Origin: Tumebacillus amylolyticus | Lineage (GTDB): Bacteria > Bacillota > Bacilli > Tumebacillales > Tumebacillaceae | Length of the DNA: 64,000 nt | Direction of reading: 5' to 3' | NCBI RefSeq assembly: GCF_016722965.1 | Contig: NZ_JAEQNB010000007.1 | Coordinates: 1 to 64,000, forward strand | Part shown: one piece after another, positions 30,009 through 39,135 of the stretch | Position numbering within the stretch: the first letter of the stretch is position 1 | Layout of the letters: every line of letters begins with the position of its first letter | Program-made: the position numbers and the translations under genes | The notes under the pieces: generated by a model | Told to the model about the DNA's origin: nothing | The model's database searches: none | What the model saw: the letters and a program-made list of their open reading frames with translations, nothing else

Positions 30009-31336
30009 GACTTATCTCCTTTACGAAACAGCTTTACGTAAGGGGTGCCAAGCGTTGTGATGCTGGACACGTAGAACGCGAGCGCCATCAAGCCGACCAT
30101 CATGCCGAAGAAACCGAACAACGTCGACAACAAAAGCAACGGATACTTGACCACACGAATCGTAAAACTCATCGAGTTGATCGGGATGACGAAGTTCGAG
30201 ATGGCGACGACAGACACGATGATGATCATGATGTTGCTGACCAAGCCGGCCTCGGTGGCAGCTTGTCCGAGAATCAAACCGCCGACGGTGGTGGCCGTCG
30301 GTCCGATGGCGCGTGGCAAGCGGATACTTGCCTCTGCCAGAAACTCCATCATCAGCAGCATGAACAGCACTTCCAGATAGGATGGATACGGGACGGCTGC
30401 GCGAGACGACGCGATGGAAAACGCCAGTTGGACGCGTACGAACTCCGGGTTGTACGACGTGATGACCACATACAACGACGGCATGATCAACGTCAGCGCC
30501 AAACCGATATAACGCAACGTCAGCAGGAACCTCCCGACTACGTTCTGAAAATATAAATCATCCATCGAACTGAAGAAATCGGAGAAAATGGACGGCGTGA
30601 TCAAGGCGAATCCCGCCTTGTCGGTGAGCAGTGCAAGTTTTCCTTTGGAAATATTATGAACCGTGCGGTCCGGGCGTTCCGTGGACAACATCGTGGGGAA
30701 GAGGTGGAGTTTGCGCGGGTCGAGCAATTTCTCCAACTGGCCCGCCGCTTGCAACATATCGGTGTCGATGGTGTTCAGTTTATGGCGAATCTCTTCAATC
30801 TGTTTTTCGATGGCCCGTTCTCGGTCGTACACGAGGGCGATTTTGGTCTTGGACTGTTTGCCGACGGTGAACATCTCCACGCGCAGGGTCGGAGATTGGT
30901 AGCGGGCACGCAACATGTTAAGGCTTGTTTCGAGATTTTCGGTTAGCGCGTCTTGCGGACCCTGCACGACCGTTTCCACATTCGCTTCCGTTACCCCGGA
31001 GGAGGATTGCAGAGCGGCTTCGAACAAATAGAGCCTCTCACCGAGAAAGACCGCGACATAGCCGTCCAATAACTTGTCGGTTACGCCGCTCAGATGAACT
31101 CCGATTGAACTGTCGGGGAACGAGAGCAGGAAATTGCCAAACTCCTGCTCAGAGCGTAATTCCCAAAACGGCATGATCAGAAATCGTTGGACCTTCTGAG
31201 GGTCGCAGAGTGTTTTCAAATAGAGAAGTCGGGCCGTAAGGGTTCCACACGTCATCTCACGGTCTTCCACATCGGACGATTGGGCGAGGCCGTCGCGCAA
31301 GGTTTGCTTCAGTTGCTCATAATCCGACTTTCGCAT
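30005..31336 (-). CDS. GerA-type germination protein (receptor 1 subunit A)
   Basis: 443 residues, compact for the family (usually about 480-520). Soluble N-terminal domains include DGYVAVFLGERLYLFEA and VQGPQDALTENLETSLNMLRAR, then membrane helices after about residue 275, including ASSRAAVPYPSYLEVLFMLLMMEFLAEASIRLP and the IGPTATTVGGLILGQAATEAG signature. ATG 31336 follows AAAGGAG. First gene of operon 1, with a sigma-G-like promoter. Confidence 0.94.
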   Translation of the reverse strand: MRKSDYEQLKQTLRDGLAQSSDVEDREMTCGTLTARLLYLKTLCDPQKVQRFLIMPFWELRSEQEFGNFLLSFPDSSIGVHLSGVTDKLLDGYVAVFLGERLYLFEAALQSSSGVTEANVETVVQGPQDALTENLETSLNMLRARYQSPTLRVEMFTVGKQSKTKIALVYDRERAIEKQIEEIRHKLNTIDTDMLQAAGQLEKLLDPRKLHLFPTMLSTERPDRTVHNISKGKLALLTDKAGFALITPSIFSDFFSSMDDLYFQNVVGRFLLTLRYIGLALTLIMPSLYVVITSYNPEFVRVQLAFSIASSRAAVPYPSYLEVLFMLLMMEFLAEASIRLPRAIGPTATTVGGLILGQAATEAGLVSNIMIIIVSVVAISNFVIPINSMSFTIRVVKYPLLLLSTLFGFFGMMVGLMALAFYVSSITTLGTPYVKLFRKGDKS

Positions 31337-31366
31337 ACGGATCGCTCCTTTCGATGGGCTTTTGAA

Positions 31367-31396
31367 TAGTATGCGTCAAGGGAGGAGAATTATGGA
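31367..31396 (-). promoter_or_regulatory. Sigma-G-type (forespore) promoter of germination operon 1
   Basis: Minus strand: TCCATA (31396-31391), 17-base spacer, CATACTA (31373-31367). The -10 fits CATNNTA of sigma-G, and the -35 fits TGHATR at five of six positions. Forespore expression is what a germination receptor operon requires. Confidence 0.65.
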
Positions 31397-31480
31397 GGCG
31401 GGGCGAATCTTTGTTATATCCATTTAGATTCACATCTCCAAGCACTTTACTTAACACCCTAAGGACAGCGGGGGAAACCG

Positions 31481-31759
31481 ATGAAAGTGGTCAATCTCAT
31501 GGAGCGAGTCGTCGAGGCCGCGTTGGAACAACAATGGAAGCATCTGCGCATGCCTTGCGATTGCGAGATTTGCAAAAACGACGTGCTTGCCCTCACCCTC
31601 AATGCACTGCCCACGCGATATGTTTCCAATGACAGGGGACGCATGATCGTGCAAGCCCGGATGATGGATGAACAGTACCAAGCGGATGTATTGCGGGAAA
31701 TGTCTCTCGCTTCAGAAGTTGTCGCGAAGAAACCTTCCCATACGATTGAGAATAGTTGA
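31481..31759 (+). CDS. comFB: ComFB-family late competence protein
   Basis: 92 residues. The ComFB pattern is clear: VNLMERVVEAALEQ, then MPCDCEICKNDVLALTLNALPTRYV with a C-x-C-x2-C cluster that could bind zinc. In B. subtilis ComFB is in the comF operon; here it stands alone upstream of a Crp/Fnr gene. GCGGGGGAAACCG precedes the ATG. The name reflects family membership, not proven function. Confidence 0.88.
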   Translation: MKVVNLMERVVEAALEQQWKHLRMPCDCEICKNDVLALTLNALPTRYVSNDRGRMIVQARMMDEQYQADVLREMSLASEVVAKKPSHTIENS

Positions 31760-31849
31760 GAATCCCTGTTGCAGGACTCCCTTAGTTGTGTTACTTTAGA
31801 AAGTGAAGCGACACTTCGAAACAAACTAAGGATGGGGAGGGCAGTCAAT

Positions 31850-32536
31850 ATGAGTGAAATATGTGAAATCTGTTCCCTCAAGACATATGAGCTGTTTAAG
31901 GATTTGAATGAGGAAGAACTGGACCAACTCGGGCGTGGCAGCACTCCGACGATGGTACCGAAGCGAGAGTACATCTTCACCCCGGATGAGCCGAGCAACC
32001 AGATCTACATGTTGAAGTCCGGCCGAGTCCGCATCTCTCGTCTCTCCGAGACGGGCAAGCATTTCACGTTGGTTATCTTGGAGCCGGGAGACATCTTCGG
32101 CGAGAGTGCTCTGTTTGACGACGAACCGCGTCGCAATTTTGCAGAAGCGCTCGATGATGCGCAGATCTGCATGATCGACAAGCGCGAATTCGAAAAAGTC
32201 GCCCTGAGCAACCCGAGCGTTTCGCTCAAAATTGCGCAAATCGTCGAGCATCGCTTGACGGAAGCGCAAGAGCAGATTGAGAACTTGGTTTTCTACGACG
32301 TGCAAACTCGACTCGCCCGCCTGCTTTTGAAGTTGGCCGACATCCACGGCGAACGCGTCGAACACGGCGTGCAGATCGGGATCAAACTGACTCACGAGGA
32401 CATCGCTTCGCTGATCGGTTCGACCCGGGAGACCACGTCCAAGATTCTCAACGAATTCAAAGCCCACGGCTGGATCGACGTCAAGAAACGCCAGATCATC
32501 TTGCTCGACCAGAAAGTCTTGGCGGAGATGAAGTAG
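31850..32536 (+). CDS. Crp/Fnr-family transcription regulator
   Basis: 228 residues. An N-terminal cyclic-nucleotide-binding fold (about 25-130, with LKSGRVRISRLSETGKHFTLVILEPGDIFGESALF) precedes a C-terminal winged helix (THEDIASLIGSTRETTSKILNEFKAHGWI, the HTH_CRP recognition helix). C5 and C8 near the N-terminus form a C-x2-C pair, but the four-Cys Fnr iron-sulfur set is not evident. ATG 31850 follows GGGGAGG at 9 bases. The possible promoter TTGCAG-17-TACTTT lies upstream (about 31766-31797). Confidence 0.93.
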   Translation: MSEICEICSLKTYELFKDLNEEELDQLGRGSTPTMVPKREYIFTPDEPSNQIYMLKSGRVRISRLSETGKHFTLVILEPGDIFGESALFDDEPRRNFAEALDDAQICMIDKREFEKVALSNPSVSLKIAQIVEHRLTEAQEQIENLVFYDVQTRLARLLLKLADIHGERVEHGVQIGIKLTHEDIASLIGSTRETTSKILNEFKAHGWIDVKKRQIILLDQKVLAEMK

Positions 32537-32546
32537 AACATATGCA

Positions 32547-32588
32547 AAAAGCCCCCTGCGTCTTGCGCGCAAGAGGGCTTTTTTTTGT
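32547..32588. terminator. Terminator between crp-like and PAS-GGDEF-EAL genes
   Basis: Imperfect stem AAAGCCCCCT...AGAGGGCTTT around GTCTTGCGCGCAAG, followed by T8 on the plus strand and an A-rich side for the convergent gene. Confidence 0.85.
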
Positions 32589-32596
32589 GGTATGCA

Positions 32597-34699
32597 TTAC
32601 GGCAGCCAAGACTGCATCAATTGTTCCAGCATCTGAGCGGGCAGGGGGCGGGAGAACAGGTAGCCTTGCATCTCGAAACAGCCGAGGCGATGCAAATAGG
32701 TTTGCTGATCTTCCGTCTCGACACCTTCCACGATCAAGTCGAGCTTGAGGGAGTTCGCCATCGCGATGATCGCCGAGACGATCGAAGCGTCGTCCGGGTC
32801 GCTGGTGATGTCGGTGATGAAGGAACGGTCGATTTTGAGCTTGTGGATCGGGAATTTCTTGAGATAGCTCAGCGACGAGAACCCCGTTCCGAAATCGTCG
32901 ATGGAGATCTGGATGCCGAGGTTGACCAGACGTTCCAATTTGGCGACGACTTGCTCGACGTTGTTCATCGCGATGCTTTCCGTGATCTCCAATTCCAGAT
33001 AGCGTGGCTCCAATCCGGTTTCCTCGAGAATTTGTTGGATCGTCTCGACCAAGTTCGGCTCTTGGAATTGGATCAGTGACAGGTTGACCGCCATGCGCAT
33101 CGGTTTGCGGCCTTCTTGGAGCCAGCGTTGGCCGTCTTCGCACGCTTTGCGCAACACCCATTCGCCGATCGGAACGATCAGGCCGGTCTCTTCGGCAAGC
33201 GGAATGAAGTGAATCGGAGAAAGCAGGCCGCGGTGCGGATGTTGCCAGCGCACCAACGCTTCCATGCCGGTGATCTGCCCGGTGGAGACGTTCACTTGCG
33301 GCTGGTAGTGGAGGAGGAATTCGTCACGGTCGATCGCTTTGCGCAGTTCGCGCTCCAATTGCAGGTGTTGAATCGCGTCTTCGTTCATGACGTCGGTGTA
33401 GAGTTGGTAGTTGTTCTTGCCGTGTTCTTTGATGCGATACATGGCGATGTCGGCGTTTTTCATCAATGTATCGGCATCGAGGCCGTTCTCGGGATAGAGC
33501 GCGATGCCAATCGACGTGGTAATGTGAACTTCGTGACCGTCCACGACCAGCGGTTTGCGCACGACTTCCATGATTCGCTTCGACATGGCCACGGCGCAGT
33601 CTGGACCTTTGACGGTCGGCAACAGCAACGTGAACTCGTCACCGCCCATGCGGCAGAGCGTGTCCTGCTCGCCCACGCAAGATTGCAAGCGCTCGGAGAC
33701 GGCTTGCAGCACATGGTCGCCAAACGCATGACCGAGCGAGTCGTTGATGACTTTGAATCGGTCGAGGTCGATGAACAGCACGGCGAGTTTTTGATCAGGG
33801 TTCGTTTCCGCCGTTTCGATGGTCTCCGTCAGCCGTTGACGGAACAGGCGGCGGTTGGGGAGATCGGTCAGGCAGTCGGTGAACGCCATATGGTTGATGA
33901 TGCGCTCTGCTCGTTTTTGTTCGGTGATGTCTTTGGCGATACAGAAGTATCCGATCACCTCGCCCTCCACTTCGATCGGCAGGTTGATGACGGAGAGATC
34001 GACCTGATGGCCCAGTTTGTGGGTGATCGTCGCTTCCACCTCTTGCTTCTCGGTAGGGTGGTTTGCGTAATGGTTCAGCACCGAGAGATCCTTGAGCTCC
34101 GGCAACAACAAAATCGTGTGGTCACGGTAGAGCAGCTCTTCCGGTGTGTATCCGGAGATGCGTTCCACAGCCGGGTTGAGCTCGGTGAAACGCCCTTGGA
34201 GGTCGACGGAGTAGATGGCGTTGGGGTTGTTTTCAAACAGGGATTTGTATCGCTGCTCGCTGACTTTGAGCAGACGTTCGTTGGCTTTGCGGTCGGCGAT
34301 GTTGCGCATGATGCAGGCATAGGAACTGATCTCACCAGATTCGTTTCGAATCGGGGTGAGGGTTTCGCTTGCAGTGAACATCGAGCCGTCCTTGCGCTTG
34401 CGTACGGCTTCGCTGGCCAACCCGGAAAACGACTGCTCTTGCAGGCCTTTTAAAAACTCTTGCACATGCGGTTCGGGGACAAAGGGCAAAAACTTGCCGA
34501 TTGCTTCCTCTGCCGTCCAACCCAAAATATGTTCAAACGTGTCGTTCACACGTATGATGTGCCCCGTGAGGTCGATGACGATAAACGCCACGGTGGAGTT
34601 ATTGACGAACGCCTCGAACTGTTCCTTCATCGCGCGAAGTTCGGTTTCCATACGTCTGAATTCTTCCGCATGATCCTTCTCGGCTGACAACACGTCCAT
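32597..34699 (-). CDS. PAS-PAS-GGDEF-EAL cyclic-di-GMP signalling protein
   Basis: 700 residues, cytoplasmic. Two PAS domains (about 20-140 and 145-265), a GGDEF domain with intact MGGDEF, and an EAL domain with EALVRW and IDDFGTGFSSLSYLKKFPIHKLKID, so both cyclase and phosphodiesterase active sites look complete. PAS domains would sense a small molecule, redox state or light. ATG 34699 follows AGAGGGGGG. The 160 bases upstream (34700-34858) are AT-rich and presumably hold its promoter; no clear hexamers. Confidence 0.96.
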   Translation of the reverse strand: MDVLSAEKDHAEEFRRMETELRAMKEQFEAFVNNSTVAFIVIDLTGHIIRVNDTFEHILGWTAEEAIGKFLPFVPEPHVQEFLKGLQEQSFSGLASEAVRKRKDGSMFTASETLTPIRNESGEISSYACIMRNIADRKANERLLKVSEQRYKSLFENNPNAIYSVDLQGRFTELNPAVERISGYTPEELLYRDHTILLLPELKDLSVLNHYANHPTEKQEVEATITHKLGHQVDLSVINLPIEVEGEVIGYFCIAKDITEQKRAERIINHMAFTDCLTDLPNRRLFRQRLTETIETAETNPDQKLAVLFIDLDRFKVINDSLGHAFGDHVLQAVSERLQSCVGEQDTLCRMGGDEFTLLLPTVKGPDCAVAMSKRIMEVVRKPLVVDGHEVHITTSIGIALYPENGLDADTLMKNADIAMYRIKEHGKNNYQLYTDVMNEDAIQHLQLERELRKAIDRDEFLLHYQPQVNVSTGQITGMEALVRWQHPHRGLLSPIHFIPLAEETGLIVPIGEWVLRKACEDGQRWLQEGRKPMRMAVNLSLIQFQEPNLVETIQQILEETGLEPRYLELEITESIAMNNVEQVVAKLERLVNLGIQISIDDFGTGFSSLSYLKKFPIHKLKIDRSFITDITSDPDDASIVSAIIAMANSLKLDLIVEGVETEDQQTYLHRLGCFEMQGYLFSRPLPAQMLEQLMQSWLP

Positions 34700-34854
34700 T
34701 CCCCCCTCTATAGTCTAGATGTCTTCCTCTAGTGCTTCGACATTCGTAGGGAAAATCATGCCGATACTTCGTACATTTACAAAATAATTAGCAAACGGAA
34801 AATCTAGATTTACGGGAGTTTCGATTTTTTTTACGAATTCCGTATTGAATCGAA

Positions 34855-34892
34855 AAAAAGGAACTGTCACCAAGGGGGACAGTTCCTCTTTT
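34855..34892 (-). terminator. Terminator of the peptidase E gene
   Basis: Stem GGAACTGTC (34860-34868) / GACAGTTCC (34878-34886), followed on the minus strand by U7. It sits just after the stop at 34893. Confidence 0.92.
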
Positions 34893-35600
34893 TTAACCAA
34901 GATACACCGGCTGCAACGCTTCTTCCACAACTTCACCCTCCACAAGCGTTACGCGATAGGCTTTCGCTTCGGGGCGGGAGGAGATGATTTGGTGCAGGTC
35001 GGTGCCGATGTAGTGCAGGCCGACCCCGTCGTCGGCGGCGAGGCCGGGGGAGATGAGTCCTTCGCGCAATTGACGATGGTAGGTGGGGCGGCGGTCTGCT
35101 TCACCGTCGTAGTGCGGACAGTTGCTGCCGGAGAGGAAGCCCAAGCAGTTCATGTAATGCAACTGCTTCGGAATCACCGAGTCTGTTACGCCTTCTTCGA
35201 ACCAGCAGATCGAACCGGCACTCAATCCGGCGAGCACGACGCCTTGCTCCCAGGCTTTGCGCAGAATTTTGTCGATGCCCCATTCCTTCCACAGCACGAT
35301 CATGTTCCGCGTATTCCCGCCCCCCACATAGATAACGTCTTGGGAAAGCAGGTACTCTTCAAAATCGTTCGTCCCCGGATGGTGATGGAACAGCGACAGA
35401 TGATTCGGCTCACAATTCAACGTGTTCATCGACGTATAGAACCGCTCCGTATAATCTATCGAATCTCCGCTCGCTGTCGGAACGAAACAAACCTTCGGCC
35501 GCTCCTTGCCGGACTGCGCCAGTACGTACTCATCGAGCAACAGATTGTCCGGCTCCATCGAGAACCCGCCGCCGCCCATGGCGATGATTTGCTTTTTCAT
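34893..35600 (-). CDS. Peptidase E (S51 family, dipeptidase E-like)
   Basis: 235 residues. N-terminal MGGGGFSMEPDN, VIYVGGGNTRNMI and the nucleophile motif GLSAGSICWFE place it in S51, class-I glutamine-amidotransferase-like serine peptidases that release N-terminal Asp dipeptides. ATG 35600 is preferred; GGAGGG lies 10 bases upstream, and an in-frame TTG at 35618 lies within the ribosome site. Confidence 0.92.
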   Translation of the reverse strand: MKKQIIAMGGGGFSMEPDNLLLDEYVLAQSGKERPKVCFVPTASGDSIDYTERFYTSMNTLNCEPNHLSLFHHHPGTNDFEEYLLSQDVIYVGGGNTRNMIVLWKEWGIDKILRKAWEQGVVLAGLSAGSICWFEEGVTDSVIPKQLHYMNCLGFLSGSNCPHYDGEADRRPTYHRQLREGLISPGLAADDGVGLHYIGTDLHQIISSRPEAKAYRVTLVEGEVVEEALQPVYLG

Positions 35601-35709
35601 ATGGATTCGTCCCTCCAATCATTTCCACCATCATACCAGAGACAAATCGTTTTGGGAATTGTACGACAGTTTCACCCATCGTATAATGAGAGCAACTACG
35701 GTTTCCTCA

Positions 35710-35904
35710 TCAAGACGCCTCTGCCACACGCTCTCTCGTGCTTTTCGGCACACGGTGGCGCACGACTCGGACTTTATGGGTCACGGGTTTCTTGTTCGTG
35801 TTGCGAAACTGAGTGAACAAGAACAAGAGTCCGACGCATTCGGCGAGGTTGCCGACGACGCTCAAGGTGTCGCGTAGGAGGGTGAACCAGTTATGGTCCT
35901 CCAT
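35710..35904 (-). CDS. Small basic single-helix membrane protein, unknown function
   Basis: 64 residues from ATG 35904, with AAAGGAGGG at 8-base spacing. A hydrophobic stretch (SVVGNLAECVGLLFLF) is followed by a strongly basic tail (KVRVVRHRVPKSTRERV). It is divergent from the hydrolase gene. The longer in-frame version to 36009 has no ribosome site. I do not recognise the family. Confidence 0.6.
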   Translation of the reverse strand: MEDHNWFTLLRDTLSVVGNLAECVGLLFLFTQFRNTNKKPVTHKVRVVRHRVPKSTRERVAEAS

Positions 35905-35993
35905 CTGGGGTTCCCTCCTTTCCGATTTCGAGGTTTTGTTGTCGATTGTATGTCGAGTGGACAGTCGACAGAACATAGAGGAGGCTAATTGAG

Positions 35994-36833
35994 ATGACTT
36001 TGCATACACAGACCTTCCCCGCAGGGGATGCCTCTACGCGTTCAGTCCCGCTGACGGTCGTTCTGGTACACGGCGCAGGTGAACACAGCGGGAGATACGG
36101 GCATGTACTGGAAAAACTGAACGCCCACGGAATCTCCGTCATCACCGGCGACCTGCCTGGACACGGTCGTTCCGGAGGCATCTCGGGACACGTGGAAACG
36201 TTCGATGAATATTTGGACGCCGTCTCGGAATGGATGAGACTCGCCGAACAACAAAGCGGTCCCCAAGGCCATGTGATGATCGTCGGTCACAGCATGGGCG
36301 GTCTCGTCACGTCGCGCTACCTGCAAGAACGCGGCGAACAGCACTCGACTCTCATCGGCGCCGTGCTCTCCTCTCCCTGCCTCAAACTCGTCATCGAAGT
36401 GCCCGCTTGGAAAAAAAGCCTCGCCAACCTGCTCAACTCGCTGGCCCCGCGACTGCGCATGGCAAGCGGCATCAAACCGTCAGACGTCTCGCGCCACCCT
36501 ACGGTGGTCAGCCAATACGGAAGCGACCCGCTGATGGGCACCAAAGTTTCCGTGCGCTGGTTCCACGAGCTCAACGCCGCGATGGAACAAGCCGTCACCA
36601 AAGCCGACTCCATCTCGATCCCGCTCCTCGTCATGCAAGCGGGTCAAGACCGCCTCGTCGACGCCAACATCGCACCGGTCTTCTACAACAAATTGCCTGC
36701 CCACGATCTGAACAAGTTCGTGCCGTACCACAACCTCTACCACGAACTTTTCAACGAACCGGAGCGCGATGAAGTTTTGGAGACGACTGTGGAGTGGCTG
36801 ACGTCTTGTCAAAATGCAGCCGTCGGCATGTAG
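35994..36833 (+). CDS. Alpha/beta hydrolase, lysophospholipase/monoacylglycerol-lipase-like
   Basis: 279 residues. VLVHGAGEHSGRY (oxyanion region), GDLPGHGRSGG and nucleophile elbow GHSMGG, with the late Asp and His in QDRLVD and NLYHELFNE, match monoglyceride lipase/lysophospholipase L2-type hydrolases. GAGGAGG lies 9 bases before the ATG. No signal peptide. Ends before a strong terminator. Confidence 0.92.
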   Translation: MTLHTQTFPAGDASTRSVPLTVVLVHGAGEHSGRYGHVLEKLNAHGISVITGDLPGHGRSGGISGHVETFDEYLDAVSEWMRLAEQQSGPQGHVMIVGHSMGGLVTSRYLQERGEQHSTLIGAVLSSPCLKLVIEVPAWKKSLANLLNSLAPRLRMASGIKPSDVSRHPTVVSQYGSDPLMGTKVSVRWFHELNAAMEQAVTKADSISIPLLVMQAGQDRLVDANIAPVFYNKLPAHDLNKFVPYHNLYHELFNEPERDEVLETTVEWLTSCQNAAVGM

Positions 36834-36844
36834 TATGCGAGATC

Positions 36845-36879
36845 AAGCCGTAGGCACATCTGTGCCACGGCTTTTTTTG
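36845..36879 (+). terminator. Terminator after the hydrolase gene
   Basis: Stem AAGCCGTaGGCACA / TGTGCCaCGGCTT with one mismatch, followed by T7. Confidence 0.92.
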
Positions 36880-36938
36880 TTCAGACAGCAGAGTTTTCCG
36901 TGGGTGAGTAGGACTTCCGGCACTGGAGGAGGTGCCTC

Positions 36939-36986
36939 GTGAGAGAGAAGTCCTGCTCGCGAGTTCCGATATTTCCCGAGAAATAG
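36939..36986 (+). CDS. Possible 15-residue microORF in a structured intergenic RNA
   Basis: GTG-initiated ORF encoding MREKSCSRVPIFPEK, with GGAGGAGGT ending 5 bases upstream. It lies in a fold where AGGACTTC (36910 region) pairs with GAAGTCCT (36947 region) around an inner GGCAC/GTGCC hairpin that would bury the ribosome site, and a perfect terminator follows at 37011. No clear promoter. It may instead be a small RNA or chance. The 280-base gap 36834-37113 holds nothing else I can support. Confidence 0.25.
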   Translation: MREKSCSRVPIFPEK

Positions 36987-37010
36987 TCGAAGTTTGACGA
37001 ATCCTATGAA

Positions 37011-37056
37011 AAAAACCAGACCTTGTCGCGGTGACGGCAAGGTCTGGTTTTTTTTC
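37011..37056 (+). terminator. Orphan terminator before germination operon 2
   Basis: Stem AACCAGACCTTG (37014-37025) / CAAGGTCTGGTT (37038-37049) with T8 and an A-rich 5' side. No annotated gene ends here, since the hydrolase has its own terminator 130 bases upstream, so a short transcript between them is implied. Confidence 0.88.
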
Positions 37057-37113
37057 AAGCGGATGGGGAACCTACCCTATGGAAAATTGCACCGGACATG
37101 AGGTGGTGAGAAC

Positions 37114-39135
37114 ATGAGCATCTGGCAAAAGGTCAGTCGATGGTTCACGGTGGACGATTCAATCATGGATGAGGACTTTTCCCTCGTCCCCGATGACAAG
37201 CAGGATGGCGCAGAAGAACAACAAAAGGACTCTCAAGATCCCAAAGAACCTCAAGATCAACAAGAGCCTGAGAAGGCACATGAGATTCAAAAACCCCAAT
37301 CCGAACAAGACCCGCCGTCAGACCCTCGCCCAACCAAACGGCGAACCACGATCAAGCCCAAGAAGATCGGAGCCAGAGCGGACACACCGGAACCGCATGA
37401 CCTCGCACCCGAAGAGGACCCTCCCGCCGAAGGCCCGCGCAAAGTGCGCCGCCCGCAGCCGAAAAAGTCACAAAGCAAAAACTACCGACCTGATCCTAAA
37501 TTGGAGAACCTCAATTTCAAACCGACTTACCCCGAGAGCCTGTCTCACGATTTGGCAGAGAATCGCAGTACGGTGGTGCAACTGTTCCAGATCCCGCGCA
37601 ACGCCGACTTCATCATTCGCGATTTCACGATCTCGCTCGACCCACCGCTGCGGGCGTTCGCTGTGTTCATGGAAGGGCTCAGTGACAAAAAGATCATCAA
37701 CCAACACATCCTCGAACCGCTGATGTTGCTCGCCGCCGTCCCTCATGAACCCAAACACACCTCTCGTGCGGATCTGATCCAAAAAACGCTCGTCCCCGGC
37801 AATCAACTCACGGAGGAAGCGAAATGGGACGCCGTCAAAAAAGGCATCCTCAGCGGATCGACCGCCGTCTTCATCGAGGACATGAACGTCGCGCTCCTCG
37901 TCGAGACAAAAGGGTTTGAACACCGCTCGGTCGGCGACACGAAAGTCGAGACCGTCGTCCGCGGTCCGCATGATGCTTTCACAGAACACTTGCGGACCAA
38001 TACGGGCCTCGTCCGTTCACGCTTGCGCACGGAGAAGTTGGTCACAGAGATGACGGAGATCGGGGAACTCGCCCCGACGGACGTTGCCATCATGTACGTC
38101 GAAGGCATCGCCAACCCCAAACTCATTGAGGAAGTTCGACGTCGGATCAAGGACGTGAAAGTCGATTTCCTTCAAGACAGCGGAACTCTCGAACAGTTTA
38201 TCGAAGACGCACCCGGTGGCATGGTGCCGCGCATGTTGGCCACAGAACGACCGGACCGTGTCGCCGTTTCGCTCGCCGAAGGGTACGTCGCGGTGTTCGT
38301 CGGGCAGAGCTCGCAAGTCTTGATCTTGCCGACGATGCTCTGGTCGCTGTTGCATACGGCGGAGGACGCGTACATTCGCTATCCGTTCGGGACACTGTTG
38401 CGCGTCATCCGCTTCGTGGCGTTCTTGGTTGCCATGCTGTTGCCCGCGTTGTACATCGCGGTCACGAATTACCACCCGGAGATGATCCCGACCGACCTGA
38501 TGCTCACCATCGCGTCGTCGCGGGAGAAAGTTCCGTTCCCCGTCGTGATCGAAGTCTTGTTGATGGAGATCGCCATCGAATTGATTCGTGAAGCGGGCAT
38601 TCGAATTCCGAACGTCATCGGGCCGACGATCGGCATCGTCGGCGCTTTGATCCTCGGCCAAGCCGCCGTGCAGGCGGGCGTTGTGTCTCCCTTGCTCGTC
38701 ATCGTCGTCTCGGTCACAGCTCTGGCTGCGTTCACGATGCCCAATTACAACATGTCTTTCGCCGTGCGGACTCTGCGCTTCTTCATGATCGCACTCGGGG
38801 CGGTCTGGGGCTTCTACGGCATCACGCTCGGGGTGTTGATTTTGTTGATGCAATGGGCGACGATCAAATCGTTTGGCGTTCCGATGATGACCCACATCGC
38901 GCCTTACAAACAAGCGTCCGAAGACATCATCTTGCGCGGACCTGTGTATCAGCAGGAAGTACGCCCCGGCGGAATTTACCCGGGGCTGATGAAACGTCAA
39001 GTGCGATTTACCCGCCCGTGGGACCCCAGCGTCCATGATTCCAAAGAAGCCAAGCGACGCATGGATGAGGAAAACCAAGCCCTCGATACAGAAGAAACGA
39101 GCCAAAGTGGACGGCAAGGAGGGAAAGAGACGTGA
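37114..39135 (+). CDS. GerA-type germination protein with long charged N-terminal extension (receptor 2 subunit A)
   Basis: 673 residues. Residues about 20-130 are a low-complexity, Pro/Glu/Gln/Lys-rich, probably disordered extension. The GerA soluble core follows (RDFTISLDPPLRAFAVFMEG, IFVEDMNVALL-like and VRGPHDAFTEHLRTNTGLVRSRL), then membrane helices with ASSREKVPFPVVIEVLLMEIAIELIREAGIRIPNVIGPTIGIVGALILGQAAVQAG. It is longer than typical A subunits (about 500). GAGGTGGTGAGAAC precedes the ATG. No clear sigma-G promoter was found upstream. Confidence 0.94.
   Translation: MSIWQKVSRWFTVDDSIMDEDFSLVPDDKQDGAEEQQKDSQDPKEPQDQQEPEKAHEIQKPQSEQDPPSDPRPTKRRTTIKPKKIGARADTPEPHDLAPEEDPPAEGPRKVRRPQPKKSQSKNYRPDPKLENLNFKPTYPESLSHDLAENRSTVVQLFQIPRNADFIIRDFTISLDPPLRAFAVFMEGLSDKKIINQHILEPLMLLAAVPHEPKHTSRADLIQKTLVPGNQLTEEAKWDAVKKGILSGSTAVFIEDMNVALLVETKGFEHRSVGDTKVETVVRGPHDAFTEHLRTNTGLVRSRLRTEKLVTEMTEIGELAPTDVAIMYVEGIANPKLIEEVRRRIKDVKVDFLQDSGTLEQFIEDAPGGMVPRMLATERPDRVAVSLAEGYVAVFVGQSSQVLILPTMLWSLLHTAEDAYIRYPFGTLLRVIRFVAFLVAMLLPALYIAVTNYHPEMIPTDLMLTIASSREKVPFPVVIEVLLMEIAIELIREAGIRIPNVIGPTIGIVGALILGQAAVQAGVVSPLLVIVVSVTALAAFTMPNYNMSFAVRTLRFFMIALGAVWGFYGITLGVLILLMQWATIKSFGVPMMTHIAPYKQASEDIILRGPVYQQEVRPGGIYPGLMKRQVRFTRPWDPSVHDSKEAKRRMDEENQALDTEETSQSGRQGGKET

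Noticed and set aside
36843-37058. 71-codon minus-strand ORF between the two terminators
   Set aside because: It starts inside one terminator stem and ends in the other, with no ribosome site and no recognisable composition.
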